Below, piece by piece: positions 1-8,405 of a stretch of 64,000 bases of DNA. Origin of the DNA: Phycisphaerales bacterium. Its GTDB lineage: Bacteria; Planctomycetota; Phycisphaerae; Phycisphaerales; SM1A02. Location of the stretch: assembly GCA_029260575.1 (NCBI GenBank), contig JAJDDB010000004.1, positions 248,001-312,000 of the forward strand. The letters are read 5' to 3'. The position numbers were made by a program, and so were the translations under genes. A model generated the notes under the pieces. It saw only the letters and a list, made by a program, of their open reading frames with translations, had not been told where the DNA came from and ran no database searches. The stretch's first letter is position 1; each line of letters begins with the position of its first letter.

Positions 1-575
1 AACTCGCGGACCAGGAAATCGAGATGCCGCTGACCGAAGGCGACAAAGTGGTCCAGGCATTCCTGCTGCAGCGTCTGGATGAACCGCTCGGCATAGGCAT
101 TGAGGTTCGGTGAGACGGGTGTGATGGCGTGTCCGGTGACACCGCGAAGACTTAACTCGTGATCGAAGCGTGGACTGAAGTTGAGGTCGTTGTCACGAAT
201 GATAAAGGTGGGGGCGTTCGGATCGCCTCTCAGGCGATCGACAAACGCCACCGCCTGCTCCGCGCACCAGTCACCGTTGGAGTGGAATGTGCATGGGCTG
301 GCCCAGACGCGCCTGCTCGCGATATTGATGAAGATCAGCACTCGGGCGAATCGAAACCCTGTTGTCGTCCAGATACGCTTGGTCACGATGTCACACGCCC
401 AGAGTGTTTGGCCGTGACGCTTAAGGAATTGATCCCACGTGTTCTCCGATCGATGTGGCGTAGGATCGTGGCCGTGATCGCGAAGGATGTTGTAGACAGT
501 CGTCCGGCTGATCTTGTGAATGCCGAGCTTTCTCAATTCACCGAGAATGCGGGTACAGTTGTATGACTTCACCAT
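1..575 (-). pseudogene. Transposase, DDE catalytic part (N-terminus lost, runs off the window)
   Basis: On the minus strand an open frame begins at an ATG at 575 and runs without a stop to the window edge. It reads as an integrase-core (rve) transposase: a conserved ILGELRKLGIHKISRTT helix, then the acidic residues in WACDIVT, IIRDND and NAYAERF, which fit a DDE triad. The helix-turn-helix half expected before LGELRKLG is missing; homology to the related piece at 4854-5336 starts only near 556, so the ATG at 575 is probably accidental. The C-terminal end lies outside the window. The family is IS3-like in architecture; I cannot assign it more closely. It is a remnant and not evidently mobile by itself. 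Confidence 0.8.
471..556. repeat. Direct repeat, left copy (partner 4902-4987)
   Basis: These 86 bases match 4902-4987 with about eight mismatches by eye (roughly 90% identity) in the same orientation. Both lie in transposase code for the KISxTTVYNILRDHG region and both lie at the truncated end of their transposase fragment, so the 4.4 kb between them is bracketed by this repeat. Confidence 0.8.
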
Positions 576-643
576 TTGAACAAATCACAATATCAAGCCC
601 AAGACTCGCGGGATGGACGGTGGCATCAGGTCCAACGTGGTGC

Positions 644-669
644 GATTTCAGGTTGCGCAATCTGAAATC
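644..669. promoter_or_regulatory. 26-bp near-perfect palindrome, possible operator
   Basis: The sequence GATTTCAG-G-TTGCGCAA-T-CTGAAATC is symmetric apart from one base pair. It lies in the gene-free stretch between the transposase remnant and the unknown gene starting at 847. A dyad of this length upstream of a gene suggests a binding site for a dimeric regulator; no regulator is encoded next to it and no promoter was identified with confidence. It could also be a leftover end of a mobile element. Confidence 0.35.
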
Positions 670-846
670 AAATGGTGTAACTCGCTGGATAAATTGATCT
701 TATGTGTCCGTGAGTCATTTAGATTTCGCCCAGAAAAACCCTCGTAATGCGTATCTGAGGTCCTAGAATGTGGGGATTGCGTGTGGGCAACGCCGATCTC
801 CATTGAGAGGCATCAGAAATCGCTATACTCGGACTTTCGTAAGAGG

Positions 847-1656
847 ATGAATCCGCAGGACCTGACCAATTCGAACCGCTCTAATCAAACGGACGTGCTA
901 ATGGCCAATCAATCGGCTCAAACTCGCCAATACAGGCCGATACTTGGCGTGATGCAACCTCCGGATGACATACTTGCTGATGACTCGCTCCCGCATCGCA
1001 CGTATTGGTGCAGCAGTGGTCTTGTAAGGCTTGTCATTAGTTTGGGGCGCCTCACTCAATACCATTCACTTGTCATTCCGGGTACACACGCAAGCTATGT
1101 TGAATCCATCGGCGAAATGCTGCTCGATGGTGTTCCGAGCGAACACATATCGGCTGCTCTTTCAGTTTCGCATCGCGTAGTGTGTGAAGCAACTGGAAAT
1201 CAAGTGCTTGGGCAAATCCTCTTTGAGCATGGGAATTCTGGAGATCGCTCAATTTCGCGCTACGGCACTCACATTGCCCATATGCATTCGCTGTGCATCG
1301 CCAACCACAATGATTTCTCCCATGCGATTCGTCAATCCTTAGTTGAAGACAAATCATGGGTGCGTGTTTCTGGGTGGCGAGAGTTGTCTGATTTGGCACG
1401 CGACGAGATTGAGTACTGTTTCATTCAGCTGTCACCCAAAGAAGCGTGGTGTAGAGAAGTAACGAGCCACGACAACCTGCCGAAGCAATATTTGAGACGA
1501 CTTGTTTATTATTGCCTTCAGGAAACAGGCCACGCCTTACTGCCGTCAAACTGGCTGTGGAGATCTGCTGGCGACATGCAAGATGCGGTTTCTGAGGCAA
1601 CAACACTGCGTAGATTATCGTCCGATGATTCGATAGTCCACGCAACTCGTCGTTAG
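847..1656 (+). CDS. Unknown protein, first gene of the AT-rich island
   Basis: A 269-residue protein that I do not recognise. The start is taken at the ATG at 847, which follows AAGAGG, in preference to the in-frame GTG at 781. No signal peptide, membrane segment or known catalytic motif is visible. The middle part is rich in His and Cys (for example RYGTHIAHMHSLCIANHND, about residues 135-155), which could bind a metal but is not a recognised motif. It lies 138 bases before the large AAA+ ATPase on the same strand, and both are AT-richer than the rest of the window, so the two probably arrived together and may work together. Expression as a pair is inference. Confidence 0.6.
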   Translation: MNPQDLTNSNRSNQTDVLMANQSAQTRQYRPILGVMQPPDDILADDSLPHRTYWCSSGLVRLVISLGRLTQYHSLVIPGTHASYVESIGEMLLDGVPSEHISAALSVSHRVVCEATGNQVLGQILFEHGNSGDRSISRYGTHIAHMHSLCIANHNDFSHAIRQSLVEDKSWVRVSGWRELSDLARDEIEYCFIQLSPKEAWCREVTSHDNLPKQYLRRLVYYCLQETGHALLPSNWLWRSAGDMQDAVSEATTLRRLSSDDSIVHATRR

Positions 1657-1794
1657 TCTTACTCCTATTGCCTAGCCACAACATTCCACTTGACACGTCG
1701 ATCAGTCTCACTTGAAATACTGCTGTTGAGCTTGCAACTCACATGGAGCTTGTGAGTTGTTTCTCTGTGAGAGCTGTGTGGCAAGGGGCTGAAT

Positions 1795-4782
1795 TTGCAT
1801 AACGACAGAATTGAAGAAACCGCGGCAGAGCCGGTAGTTGAAGCCGGGCAGTGGCGATCACATCTTCGAGATCGACTCTTTTTTCAGAAGCAGCTCGAGC
1901 AAATGCTTCCCGCGATCTCTGAATTCTTTTCATTGGACAAAGATACGTTCGCCGGATACTCATTTCGAGGGCTTGAGCTAGGTCCAAAGAAGCGCACCCC
2001 TTTGAATGATCCTAAAGCCCCTGCAAGTGAAGGCAAACCATCTCGGTGTCCGACTGTTACTGCGCAACTCCTGTTGCTGCTATTGGAATTCGGTATCGAT
2101 GATTGGTCCACACTGGAGGAAAAGGCTGAAAATTTTGGGCTCAGTATAAACACCGGCTCTTTGACGCAACAGAAAGCCTCTACAGATTTGTTAGCTATGC
2201 GATTATTGTTGTCTGACAATGAAATCTCAAGTGTAGGGGCGATCTCATCGAATACTGAAAACGCTGCTGGCAAACTGATTCAAACTTTGGACTGTTTCGG
2301 CGAAAACGCAGATGAAATCTCAATAAAAGATGCAGCTACGGAATGGATCAATGATTTGTTCGCATCATCAAAACATGGCGATGCCTCTGAAGCAGAGGCA
2401 TCGCATGTTGTCTTTCTCGGAAATCTCCTTACAGCTCTTACTGAGTGGCGAAGTCGACTCGCCGGCAAACGAAGAGCGACTGCTAGAATCCGAGTTAGGA
2501 TGCAAGATTCAACTGACAGTCCGTCAGATCCTGAGGCGGCGTCGCTTCAATTGCTGAGAGTTGCGGATCAGAGGCTGTTCTTTCTATTGGATTGGATTAG
2601 GCATAGAGATGAGATTTCGATTGATCAATGGATTGATAAGCCGCAAGGCGCGACGTATTTCGCTTCATGCTTGCAAAGCATGGATCGACTTCGTCAAGTG
2701 ATTGAAAGCGACGATCATGGTGCTCGAGGTGTCGTGAAGACCAGTGAAAGGTTCCAATGCGACTCCTGCAAGACATTGGCATCTGAGCATTCTTCGGACA
2801 TTATTGAGTGGATCGTAAAGACGAAGGCAAGACTCAAATTGAAATGCGAGGAATGGCTGACAGATTACGCAAAAGTGGACGATGATCAGGCTCATGCTCG
2901 CGCTGCTGCGGCGAGCTTTTATCATCTTGCGTTGACGATTCTAAGCCACATTGAAGTACGAGATCCCAGAACAGTTTATCACAAAGTGTTAGACAAGATC
3001 ATCAACGCGATGCTGATCGAACGGGATGAGGTTTCGGTGTTTCGACAACCCGGCAACGAAGGTTGTAGACTAAAATTTGGCGACCATGTCTTGCCCGCGG
3101 ACTCAGAAGTTGTTTTTGCGATCCTTAGGTCGGCGTATTGGCCGGCGCCCGGCCCAGGAAAGTTGCTAAGGCGCGACCTTGATCGATATAAGAGTGCGGT
3201 AAAACTCGGCCATGCATTCATCAAAGCACTGGAAGAGCAGCAGCAATTATTTTATTATCGCGCTGAACGAGGAATTAGGTCCTTGGTTCAATTCGGGCAG
3301 GGGACGGCAACGCCAGATCTGGCTGATGCAGAGCGTGCTAGTGCTTGGGAAACCTATCTAACTGCTCGGGTCTGTTTTATGGGATTGCGACTTGCATGGG
3401 CATTGGGTCGTACCGAGATTCTCTCTCATTATCGCGCGACTCCCGGAGACAATACTCGGCGGAAAATGTTGTTGAAGCTAACACCCTCAAAATGGTTGTC
3501 AAATGTCAAGAATGCAGAAGAACACACAAAATATAGTGCAAGGCTATTCGAACGATTTATACGTCCAATAGTAGATCAGATTGTATGCCGTGCCGTGTTT
3601 CCACGCCCGGCAGAGCACGGCGTGTCGTTCATTCTCTATGGTCCGCCTGGAAGCGGAAAAACTCATGCCGTCTCAGTTATGGCACAGGAGCTTGGTTGGC
3701 CACTGATTTCATTAAGTCCCTCGAACTTCATCCGATATGGGGCGGACAAGATGGAAGAGTTGGCGTTGCAAGTTTTTGAGGATCTTGGGGAATTGTACCA
3801 CGCTGTCGTGTTTTTTGATGAGTGTGATGAGATATTCAGATCACGATCTGATCAGTCTGCGGTGTCTCGGAATTCTCTAAGTTTTGCAACGGCATCAATG
3901 CTTCCAAAACTTCAGGCATTAAGCAAACGGCAGCGTGTCATCTTCGTTCTGGCAACAAATTACCTCCAGAATATTGACGACGCAGTTCGTCGAGATGGAC
4001 GATTTAACGATCGTTTACTGGTCGATCGCCCGCATTCTGGTGAACGACTGGACCACATTTGCAACAAGATATTACGTCCAATATTTGACGATTTAAAGGC
4101 TCATGTGCGTGAATCATCAACTGCCGAGCATGATGGAAGTACAGAGAGGTCGTATTCAGATGATGTGAAGGAGCGAATAACAAATCTCGAGCGACTCAAG
4201 GCACTTTTGTCATTGCTGATATTGCGTGTTACACAAGGATACAGTTTTAGCCAGACCGAGGAAGTTGCAGAAGTATTGATCAGAGAGCTACCAGGCTTCT
4301 CAGAACTATGTGCTTTGCCGATGTTGGCTTCGACATGCGACAGCTTCATTGACCGGTCAATGAAATGCATTTTGAATGGCACAGAGGTTGTTTGCACGCT
4401 CCAAGACATTGATTCCTCACAGGCCGTGGACCCATTTGGTGATGACGTGTTGCCGCTTAGCCTCAGAATGACTTGGCCCGTGTTAGAAGAACGGCAGTGT
4501 TATGGTCTTGATTCTCGGAGAGAGGCGCCCGCCGCCGCGTCAGGTCTCGGTCAACTGCTTTTGGATGTAGATGCATTTAACGAGTGTGCAACTATTCCAC
4601 CTACGTGGCCGACGAAGCAAGTTAGTGACTATATGGAGTGGATAGTAAGTAGGTCTGACTCAGAACTGGATGCAGCTAATGTTCACCCTAGTATTCAGAT
4701 CAAACTGAAGACACATTGGGTATCAATTCCCGGATTTCATACCTATATGCGAACTTGGATGGGACGAAATGTGAGGGCGTGA
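1795..4782 (+). CDS. Large AAA+ ATPase with unknown N-terminal region
   Basis: A 995-residue protein. The start is a TTG preceded by AAGGGG at good spacing. Residues 1-600 match no domain I know; they are mostly helical-looking, with one CDSC pair near 320. The AAA+ module follows: Walker A GPPGSGKT at 616-623, Walker B VVFFDECDE at about 671-679, sensor-1 VLATNY near 719 and a second region of homology DDAVRRDGRFN with candidate arginine fingers near 730-738. This arrangement resembles classic AAA proteins of the FtsH/Vps4/katanin kind, which remodel or unfold protein substrates. The last 200 residues are again unassigned. No membrane segment is seen. Low GC and flanking transposase fragments indicate transfer. 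A defence or stress role is possible but is inference from the setting only. Confidence 0.8.
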   Translation: MHNDRIEETAAEPVVEAGQWRSHLRDRLFFQKQLEQMLPAISEFFSLDKDTFAGYSFRGLELGPKKRTPLNDPKAPASEGKPSRCPTVTAQLLLLLLEFGIDDWSTLEEKAENFGLSINTGSLTQQKASTDLLAMRLLLSDNEISSVGAISSNTENAAGKLIQTLDCFGENADEISIKDAATEWINDLFASSKHGDASEAEASHVVFLGNLLTALTEWRSRLAGKRRATARIRVRMQDSTDSPSDPEAASLQLLRVADQRLFFLLDWIRHRDEISIDQWIDKPQGATYFASCLQSMDRLRQVIESDDHGARGVVKTSERFQCDSCKTLASEHSSDIIEWIVKTKARLKLKCEEWLTDYAKVDDDQAHARAAAASFYHLALTILSHIEVRDPRTVYHKVLDKIINAMLIERDEVSVFRQPGNEGCRLKFGDHVLPADSEVVFAILRSAYWPAPGPGKLLRRDLDRYKSAVKLGHAFIKALEEQQQLFYYRAERGIRSLVQFGQGTATPDLADAERASAWETYLTARVCFMGLRLAWALGRTEILSHYRATPGDNTRRKMLLKLTPSKWLSNVKNAEEHTKYSARLFERFIRPIVDQIVCRAVFPRPAEHGVSFILYGPPGSGKTHAVSVMAQELGWPLISLSPSNFIRYGADKMEELALQVFEDLGELYHAVVFFDECDEIFRSRSDQSAVSRNSLSFATASMLPKLQALSKRQRVIFVLATNYLQNIDDAVRRDGRFNDRLLVDRPHSGERLDHICNKILRPIFDDLKAHVRESSTAEHDGSTERSYSDDVKERITNLERLKALLSLLILRVTQGYSFSQTEEVAEVLIRELPGFSELCALPMLASTCDSFIDRSMKCILNGTEVVCTLQDIDSSQAVDPFGDDVLPLSLRMTWPVLEERQCYGLDSRREAPAAASGLGQLLLDVDAFNECATIPPTWPTKQVSDYMEWIVSRSDSELDAANVHPSIQIKLKTHWVSIPGFHTYMRTWMGRNVRA

Positions 4783-4853
4783 TCGAGCCTGAGTAATACA
4801 CTTAGTAATGTCCTTGGCTGGCAGAGCAAGCACGAATATAGATAGGAAACCGG

Positions 4854-5336
4854 TCAGTCATTGGTGCCCGGTCTACTGCAGACGCGCAGGGTTAAATCGT
4901 AGCCGTGATCGCGAAGGATGTTGTAGACAGTCGTCTGGCTGATCTTGTGAATGCCGAGCGTTCTCAGTTCGCCGAGGACGTGGGTATACCCCCAGCTCGT
5001 TTCGCTGGCGATCCGGAGTACGAGTTGTCGAATCTCCTCAGGAGTGCGCGGCCGGCCTCGACGACGGCGTCTGACCGATGGGGTGCCATCGGCCTGATTC
5101 TTCCAGCGAAGGAATGTTCTTGGTTGAACGATCGTGATCAGACTCCAGCTGGCGCGCCCGAGTGGACGGCCCAGTTTGAGCAGTCGTGCGCGTTCCCTAG
5201 GCGTGCACACTATGGACTTCGGGAGTCGTGATCGAAGGATCTCATTTTCGGCCTTGAAGAACTGGATCTGCCGTCTGAGATCCTGCTCGGTGGACTGCAT
5301 GAGTGCATGGAGCAATTGATTGAATGGGTTGATCAT
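4854..5336 (-). pseudogene. Transposase, N-terminal half (C-terminal catalytic part lost)
   Basis: The 160-residue frame starts at an ATG at 5336. It shows a coiled-coil-like start with KAENEILRSRLP, a Cys-Thr-Pro-Arg-Glu-Arg segment, LKLGRPLGRA, a basic linker RRRRRGRPRTPEEI and a helix-turn-helix region SWGYTHVLGELRTLGI. It then reads KISQTTVYNILRDHGYD and breaks off in unrelated residues; the DDE catalytic domain is missing. It is the complement of the fragment at 1-575, sharing only the 86-base repeat. The family is the same IS3-like integrase-core group. A terminal end of the element lies just upstream near 5383-5410. Confidence 0.85.
4902..4987. repeat. Direct repeat, right copy (partner 471-556)
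   Basis: This is the right-hand copy of the 86-base repeat and forms the 3-prime truncated end of the N-terminal transposase fragment. The two copies differ by about eight bases, so they are either an old duplication or two separate insertion-element copies. Confidence 0.8.
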
Positions 5337-5382
5337 TCAGCTATGGTGGCCGCGCCAATGATCAGAATCGCCAATGACACAC

Positions 5383-5410
5383 GTTTTGAACACCGGGGGG
5401 GACCTGAATG
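5383..5410. repeat. Insertion-element terminal end
   Basis: The stretch GTTTTGAACACCGGGGGGGACCT lies upstream of the transposase start (that is, at higher coordinates). A close version occurs at 43946-43970 beside another transposase remnant, and an inverted partner with the core TGAACCCCCCGGT is at 43698-43711. These are best read as the terminal repeats of one insertion-element family. The exact element boundary is not fixed. Confidence 0.5.
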
Positions 5411-5431
5411 GGGCTCCGCAGGAACTGAAAA

Positions 5432-5702
5432 CTCGCGCGCCTGTTAACCAGATCGCCGAAAGTTTTTTCGAAACAACCAAATCGGCTTCTGGTTAACAGG
5501 TTGAGAGTTTTGGATGCAACTCTCTGGTTAACAGGCGCGCGAGATCGCGATTACGGCCGGAGTCGTCACCAATCCGATTCGGCGTCATAAGTCACTGCCA
5601 ATGCATCGATTGCAGTTGGGCAAGCGGGAATCTCTCGCCTCGTCTCGCGCGCGAGTTTCCGTAAGAGGGTTTTGACCGGGGAGTTTTTCTGACTATCGCG
5701 GA
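5432..5702. repeat. Dispersed GTTAAC repeat, copy A
   Basis: This gene-free segment recurs at 43994-44268. It holds a perfect 21-base inverted repeat (CTCGCGCGCCTGTTAACCAGA at 5432-5452 against 5523-5543) and three copies of CTGGTTAACAG, one inverted at 5441-5451 and two direct at 5489-5499 and 5524-5534. The right part (5624-5702) is nearly identical to 44188-44268 and begins with a small hairpin GCGGGA..TCTCGC. In both places it directly follows the terminal end of the insertion element. The rest of 5337-5827 has no gene that I can support. Confidence 0.75.
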
Positions 5703-5827
5703 ATCTTGGCGTGCATCAGATTCCCCGAAGATCAGGCAGACGGTGCTGAGATTGAGTAATGGCTTGAGTCTGGATCAGCTGGTCGCGATGACCGGCGCGT
5801 CGCAGCTTGCGGCCAAGGCATTAGGTA

Positions 5828-7555
5828 TTAGCTGAGCGGTAGCGCCAGCCGGAAGCACGCGCCGTCGCCGTTCTTCGGGATCAGCTCCAGCTCGCCGCCC
5901 AGCTCTCGGGCGAGCCCGCGTGACAGCGACAGGCCCAGGCCCAGACCTGGCGACGGATCGTCTGCGTGCTCGCCTCGCACGAAGGGGCTGAATACGGCCG
6001 TAGCCAACGTCGGGGGGATGCCCGTACCGTGGTCCTGCATGTCGAAGCGCGCCGAGCCGTTGTCGACGCTCACCGTGAGATCGATCGTGCGCTGTCCGTT
6101 CTCGCCGGCGTACTTGCACGCGTTGTCGACGAGGTTGAACAGGATCTGCCCGACCGCGTCGACGTCGGTGTCCAGACCGGCCGCGTCGTGTGCGTCGCTC
6201 ACCTCAAGCGTCATGCCGCCCGCCTCGGCGCGGCGGCGCAACGGCGGGGACAGCCGCTCGACCAACGTGTCCAGCGAGACTGTTTGTCGGTTGGGGCGTC
6301 GTCGTCCCTCCTCAAGCCGCGCGTATCCGAGCACGTTCTCAACGAGCGCCGAGAGCCGCGCCGACTCTTCTTCAAGCGTCTTGAGGTATTCGCGACGTTT
6401 CTCCTCGTCAGTGACCATGCCGCTCGCGAGCATCTCGGTGTACATACGGAACGTCGTGAGCGGCGTGCGCAGCTCGTGCGTCACCGCCGAGGCGAAGCGG
6501 TTGCGGGTTCGGCCGAACGCGACGCTCGCGCGCAGCGAGCCGGCCACCGCCACTATGCCGGCGAGCACGGCGAGCCACGTCAGCGTGAGCGTGAGCCGCG
6601 CCGGCGTCAGTCCGGCGGGCGTCGACGCGGGGGCCGGCGCGACGAGCGACACGGGTAGCGTGGCCAGACGCAGGCCGATGTCAAACGACTCGTCGTCCAC
6701 GGTTGCGTCGCGGATCGGCTCCAGCAACGCCTCGGGCAGCAGGTCATCGATCTCTCCGAGCAGCGCGGTGCGCAGCGCGGGCCAGTCGGCGAGGAAGCCC
6801 TGGTACACGCGCTCGTTCCCGTCCGCGACGCTGCGCAGGAACATGAGTTCGTCGTCGACCCAAAGCGACACGAACGGGCCGACAGCGGGCGCGGTGTCCG
6901 TGTCGGCCTGCGGCTGACTCACAATGTTTGAATTCGCCATCTGCGCTGTCTGCTTGCGCTTCTGCGCTTCAATGTAGTTGCGCTGCGACTGCGTGTCCCG
7001 GTTATCGGCGAGTTGCAACGGCTCCGGCGCGGCGGGCGTTGTCATCGGCGCGCAGCCGAGCACCTCGGGCGTGACCATCGATGCAACCTGACCGAGCCGC
7101 GCTGCGTTCGCCTCAATCTTCGCGGACGGCAGCATGTCGCCGGCAAGCAGCTCGCCGCAGCGGCCGCTGGGCGCTTGAGGCGAAGTGATCTGTCCCGCCG
7201 CGTCGACCTGGAAGTGAATCTCGATGTACGGCGAGGGCGAGTCGAGCAGCGGCGAGGGCGTCAGCACCTGGCCCGCCTCGATGGGCGACAGCTCCGCCGT
7301 GTACGCCTGCGCCGCGGGCGTCAGCGACTCGTAGTCGGCGCTGGGCCGGCTGCCCTCGCGGGCCAGGTGCGGCACGAGCCACGAATCCATGCGCCACAGC
7401 GCCAGACGCAGCGCCTCCTGGTGCGCGGCGTCCGACCGCGCTGAGAGCTCGGCGCGCTCCAGCCCGAGCACGACCACGGTGATCCACGCCAGCGCCGCGA
7501 TCACGATCGCCGCACCGGCGCCGGAGACGAGCCACCACTTTCGTGACCATCTCAC
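5828..7555 (-). CDS. Membrane sensor histidine kinase
   Basis: A 575-residue two-component sensor kinase. An N-terminal membrane segment (about residues 8-32) and a second one near 325-345 enclose a long extracytoplasmic sensing region that I cannot assign. The catalytic part has the H-box SAVTHELRTPL (phospho-accepting His near 360), the N-box LFNLVDNACKYAG near 473, the G1 box DHGTGIP and the G2 box GLGLGLSLSRG near 537. It autophosphorylates and passes phosphate to the response regulator encoded just upstream, whose stop overlaps its start by four bases (ATGA-type coupling). The pair is clearly richer in GC than its neighbours, with strong G/C preference at third codon positions, so recent acquisition or a different selective history is likely. 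Confidence 0.93.
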   Translation of the reverse strand: MRWSRKWWLVSGAGAAIVIAALAWITVVVLGLERAELSARSDAAHQEALRLALWRMDSWLVPHLAREGSRPSADYESLTPAAQAYTAELSPIEAGQVLTPSPLLDSPSPYIEIHFQVDAAGQITSPQAPSGRCGELLAGDMLPSAKIEANAARLGQVASMVTPEVLGCAPMTTPAAPEPLQLADNRDTQSQRNYIEAQKRKQTAQMANSNIVSQPQADTDTAPAVGPFVSLWVDDELMFLRSVADGNERVYQGFLADWPALRTALLGEIDDLLPEALLEPIRDATVDDESFDIGLRLATLPVSLVAPAPASTPAGLTPARLTLTLTWLAVLAGIVAVAGSLRASVAFGRTRNRFASAVTHELRTPLTTFRMYTEMLASGMVTDEEKRREYLKTLEEESARLSALVENVLGYARLEEGRRRPNRQTVSLDTLVERLSPPLRRRAEAGGMTLEVSDAHDAAGLDTDVDAVGQILFNLVDNACKYAGENGQRTIDLTVSVDNGSARFDMQDHGTGIPPTLATAVFSPFVRGEHADDPSPGLGLGLSLSRGLARELGGELELIPKNGDGACFRLALPLS

Positions 7556-8283
7556 GAGTCCACCTCCACGTCGTCGCCGAGTACGTAGCCTTTGCCACGA
7601 ACGGTGCGCACCAATGATGGTTGCGTCGGGTCCGGCTCGATCTTTTCACGCAGCCGCGCGACAGTCATGTCGACTGTCCGGGTCCGGATCCCCTTGGGAT
7701 CGAGCCCCCATACGCGGTGCAGCAGCTCATCTCGATCGACGGCGCGGGAGCGGTTGACCGCCAGATAGCGGAGGATCGCGGCCTCGCGTTCCGTGAGCGA
7801 GCACGCCACGTCGCCGTTGCGCTGCACCTCGCGTCGCTCCAGGTCGATCCGCGATCCGTTGTTTGTGAGGCCACGCACGTCGGTGCGTCGCTCCGGCGAG
7901 CGTCGCAGCACGGCCTCGACGCGGGCGAGCACCTCGTTGGCGCTGAACGGCTTGACGACGTAGTCGTCGGCGCCAGTCTTGAGCCCGCGCACGCGATCGT
8001 CCTCGGCGCCAAGGGCGGTGACCATGATGACTGGCAGCGTCGGCTCGACGTGCCGCAACTCCTCGAGGATCGTTAAGCCGTCGACCTTCGGCAGCATCAC
8101 GTCCAGCAAGACGAGATCGACCGACGACTCGACCGCCAGGTCGACCACACCGCCGCCGCAGCCCGACTCGATGACGTCATACCCGGCGAAGCGCAATGCG
8201 TCGACGAGGCCCCGCCGGACGGCGGAGTCGTCCTCGACGACGAGGATGGTCGGGGGGCAGGCCATGGATAAGTGTAGAGGCAT
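7552..8283 (-). CDS. OmpR/PhoB-family response regulator
   Basis: A 243-residue DNA-binding response regulator. The receiver domain shows the acidic pair VVEDD, the phospho-acceptor Asp61 in LVLLDVMLP, the conserved Thr/Ser region VIMVTA and Lys111 in VVKPFS. The C-terminal winged helix of the OmpR type covers about 140-240, with LTEREAAILRYLA and RTVRGKGYVL. An alternative start is the in-frame ATG at 8265 (MACPPTILVVEDD), which would trim six residues. It overlaps the sensor kinase gene by four bases and is its obvious partner. Target genes cannot be told from the sequence. Confidence 0.93.
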   Translation of the reverse strand: MPLHLSMACPPTILVVEDDSAVRRGLVDALRFAGYDVIESGCGGGVVDLAVESSVDLVLLDVMLPKVDGLTILEELRHVEPTLPVIMVTALGAEDDRVRGLKTGADDYVVKPFSANEVLARVEAVLRRSPERRTDVRGLTNNGSRIDLERREVQRNGDVACSLTEREAAILRYLAVNRSRAVDRDELLHRVWGLDPKGIRTRTVDMTVARLREKIEPDPTQPSLVRTVRGKGYVLGDDVEVDS

Positions 8284-8340
8284 ATCGACCTGATTCCGAG
8301 TAGTTGACCAGCGTTCGCAGTGAGACGGTCAACGATGCCT

Positions 8341-8370
8341 AAAAGCCACGGGAAAGCCTTCCCGTGGCTT
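8341..8370 (-). terminator. Rho-independent terminator of the VWA gene
   Basis: A perfect 12-bp stem (AAGCCACGGGAA at 8343-8354 with TTCCCGTGGCTT at 8359-8370) encloses a four-base loop. Read on the minus strand it is followed by TTTT and lies 36 bases after the stop of the gene ending at 8406. The other side is followed by GTGTGTGTTT, so it is weaker in the plus direction. Confidence 0.75.
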
Positions 8371-8405
8371 GTGTGTGTTTCCGAGTTGCCCGCGAATCAC
8401 TGGGC

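Noticed and set aside
5432-5702. Reading the GTTAAC repeat as integron attC sites
   Set aside because: The boxes do not fit the attC core pattern (GTTRRRY / RYYYAAC), no integron-type integrase is present, and there is no cassette array.
5703-5834. Protein-like plus-strand frame (RQTVLRLSNGLSLDQLVAMT) running to a stop at 5834
   Set aside because: No start codon with a ribosome-binding site, overlap with the kinase end, and no family recognised; it is too short to separate from chance.
5966-6917. Long plus-strand frames opposite the sensor kinase
   Set aside because: They are shadows caused by the high GC content; the minus-strand kinase has complete H, N and G boxes.
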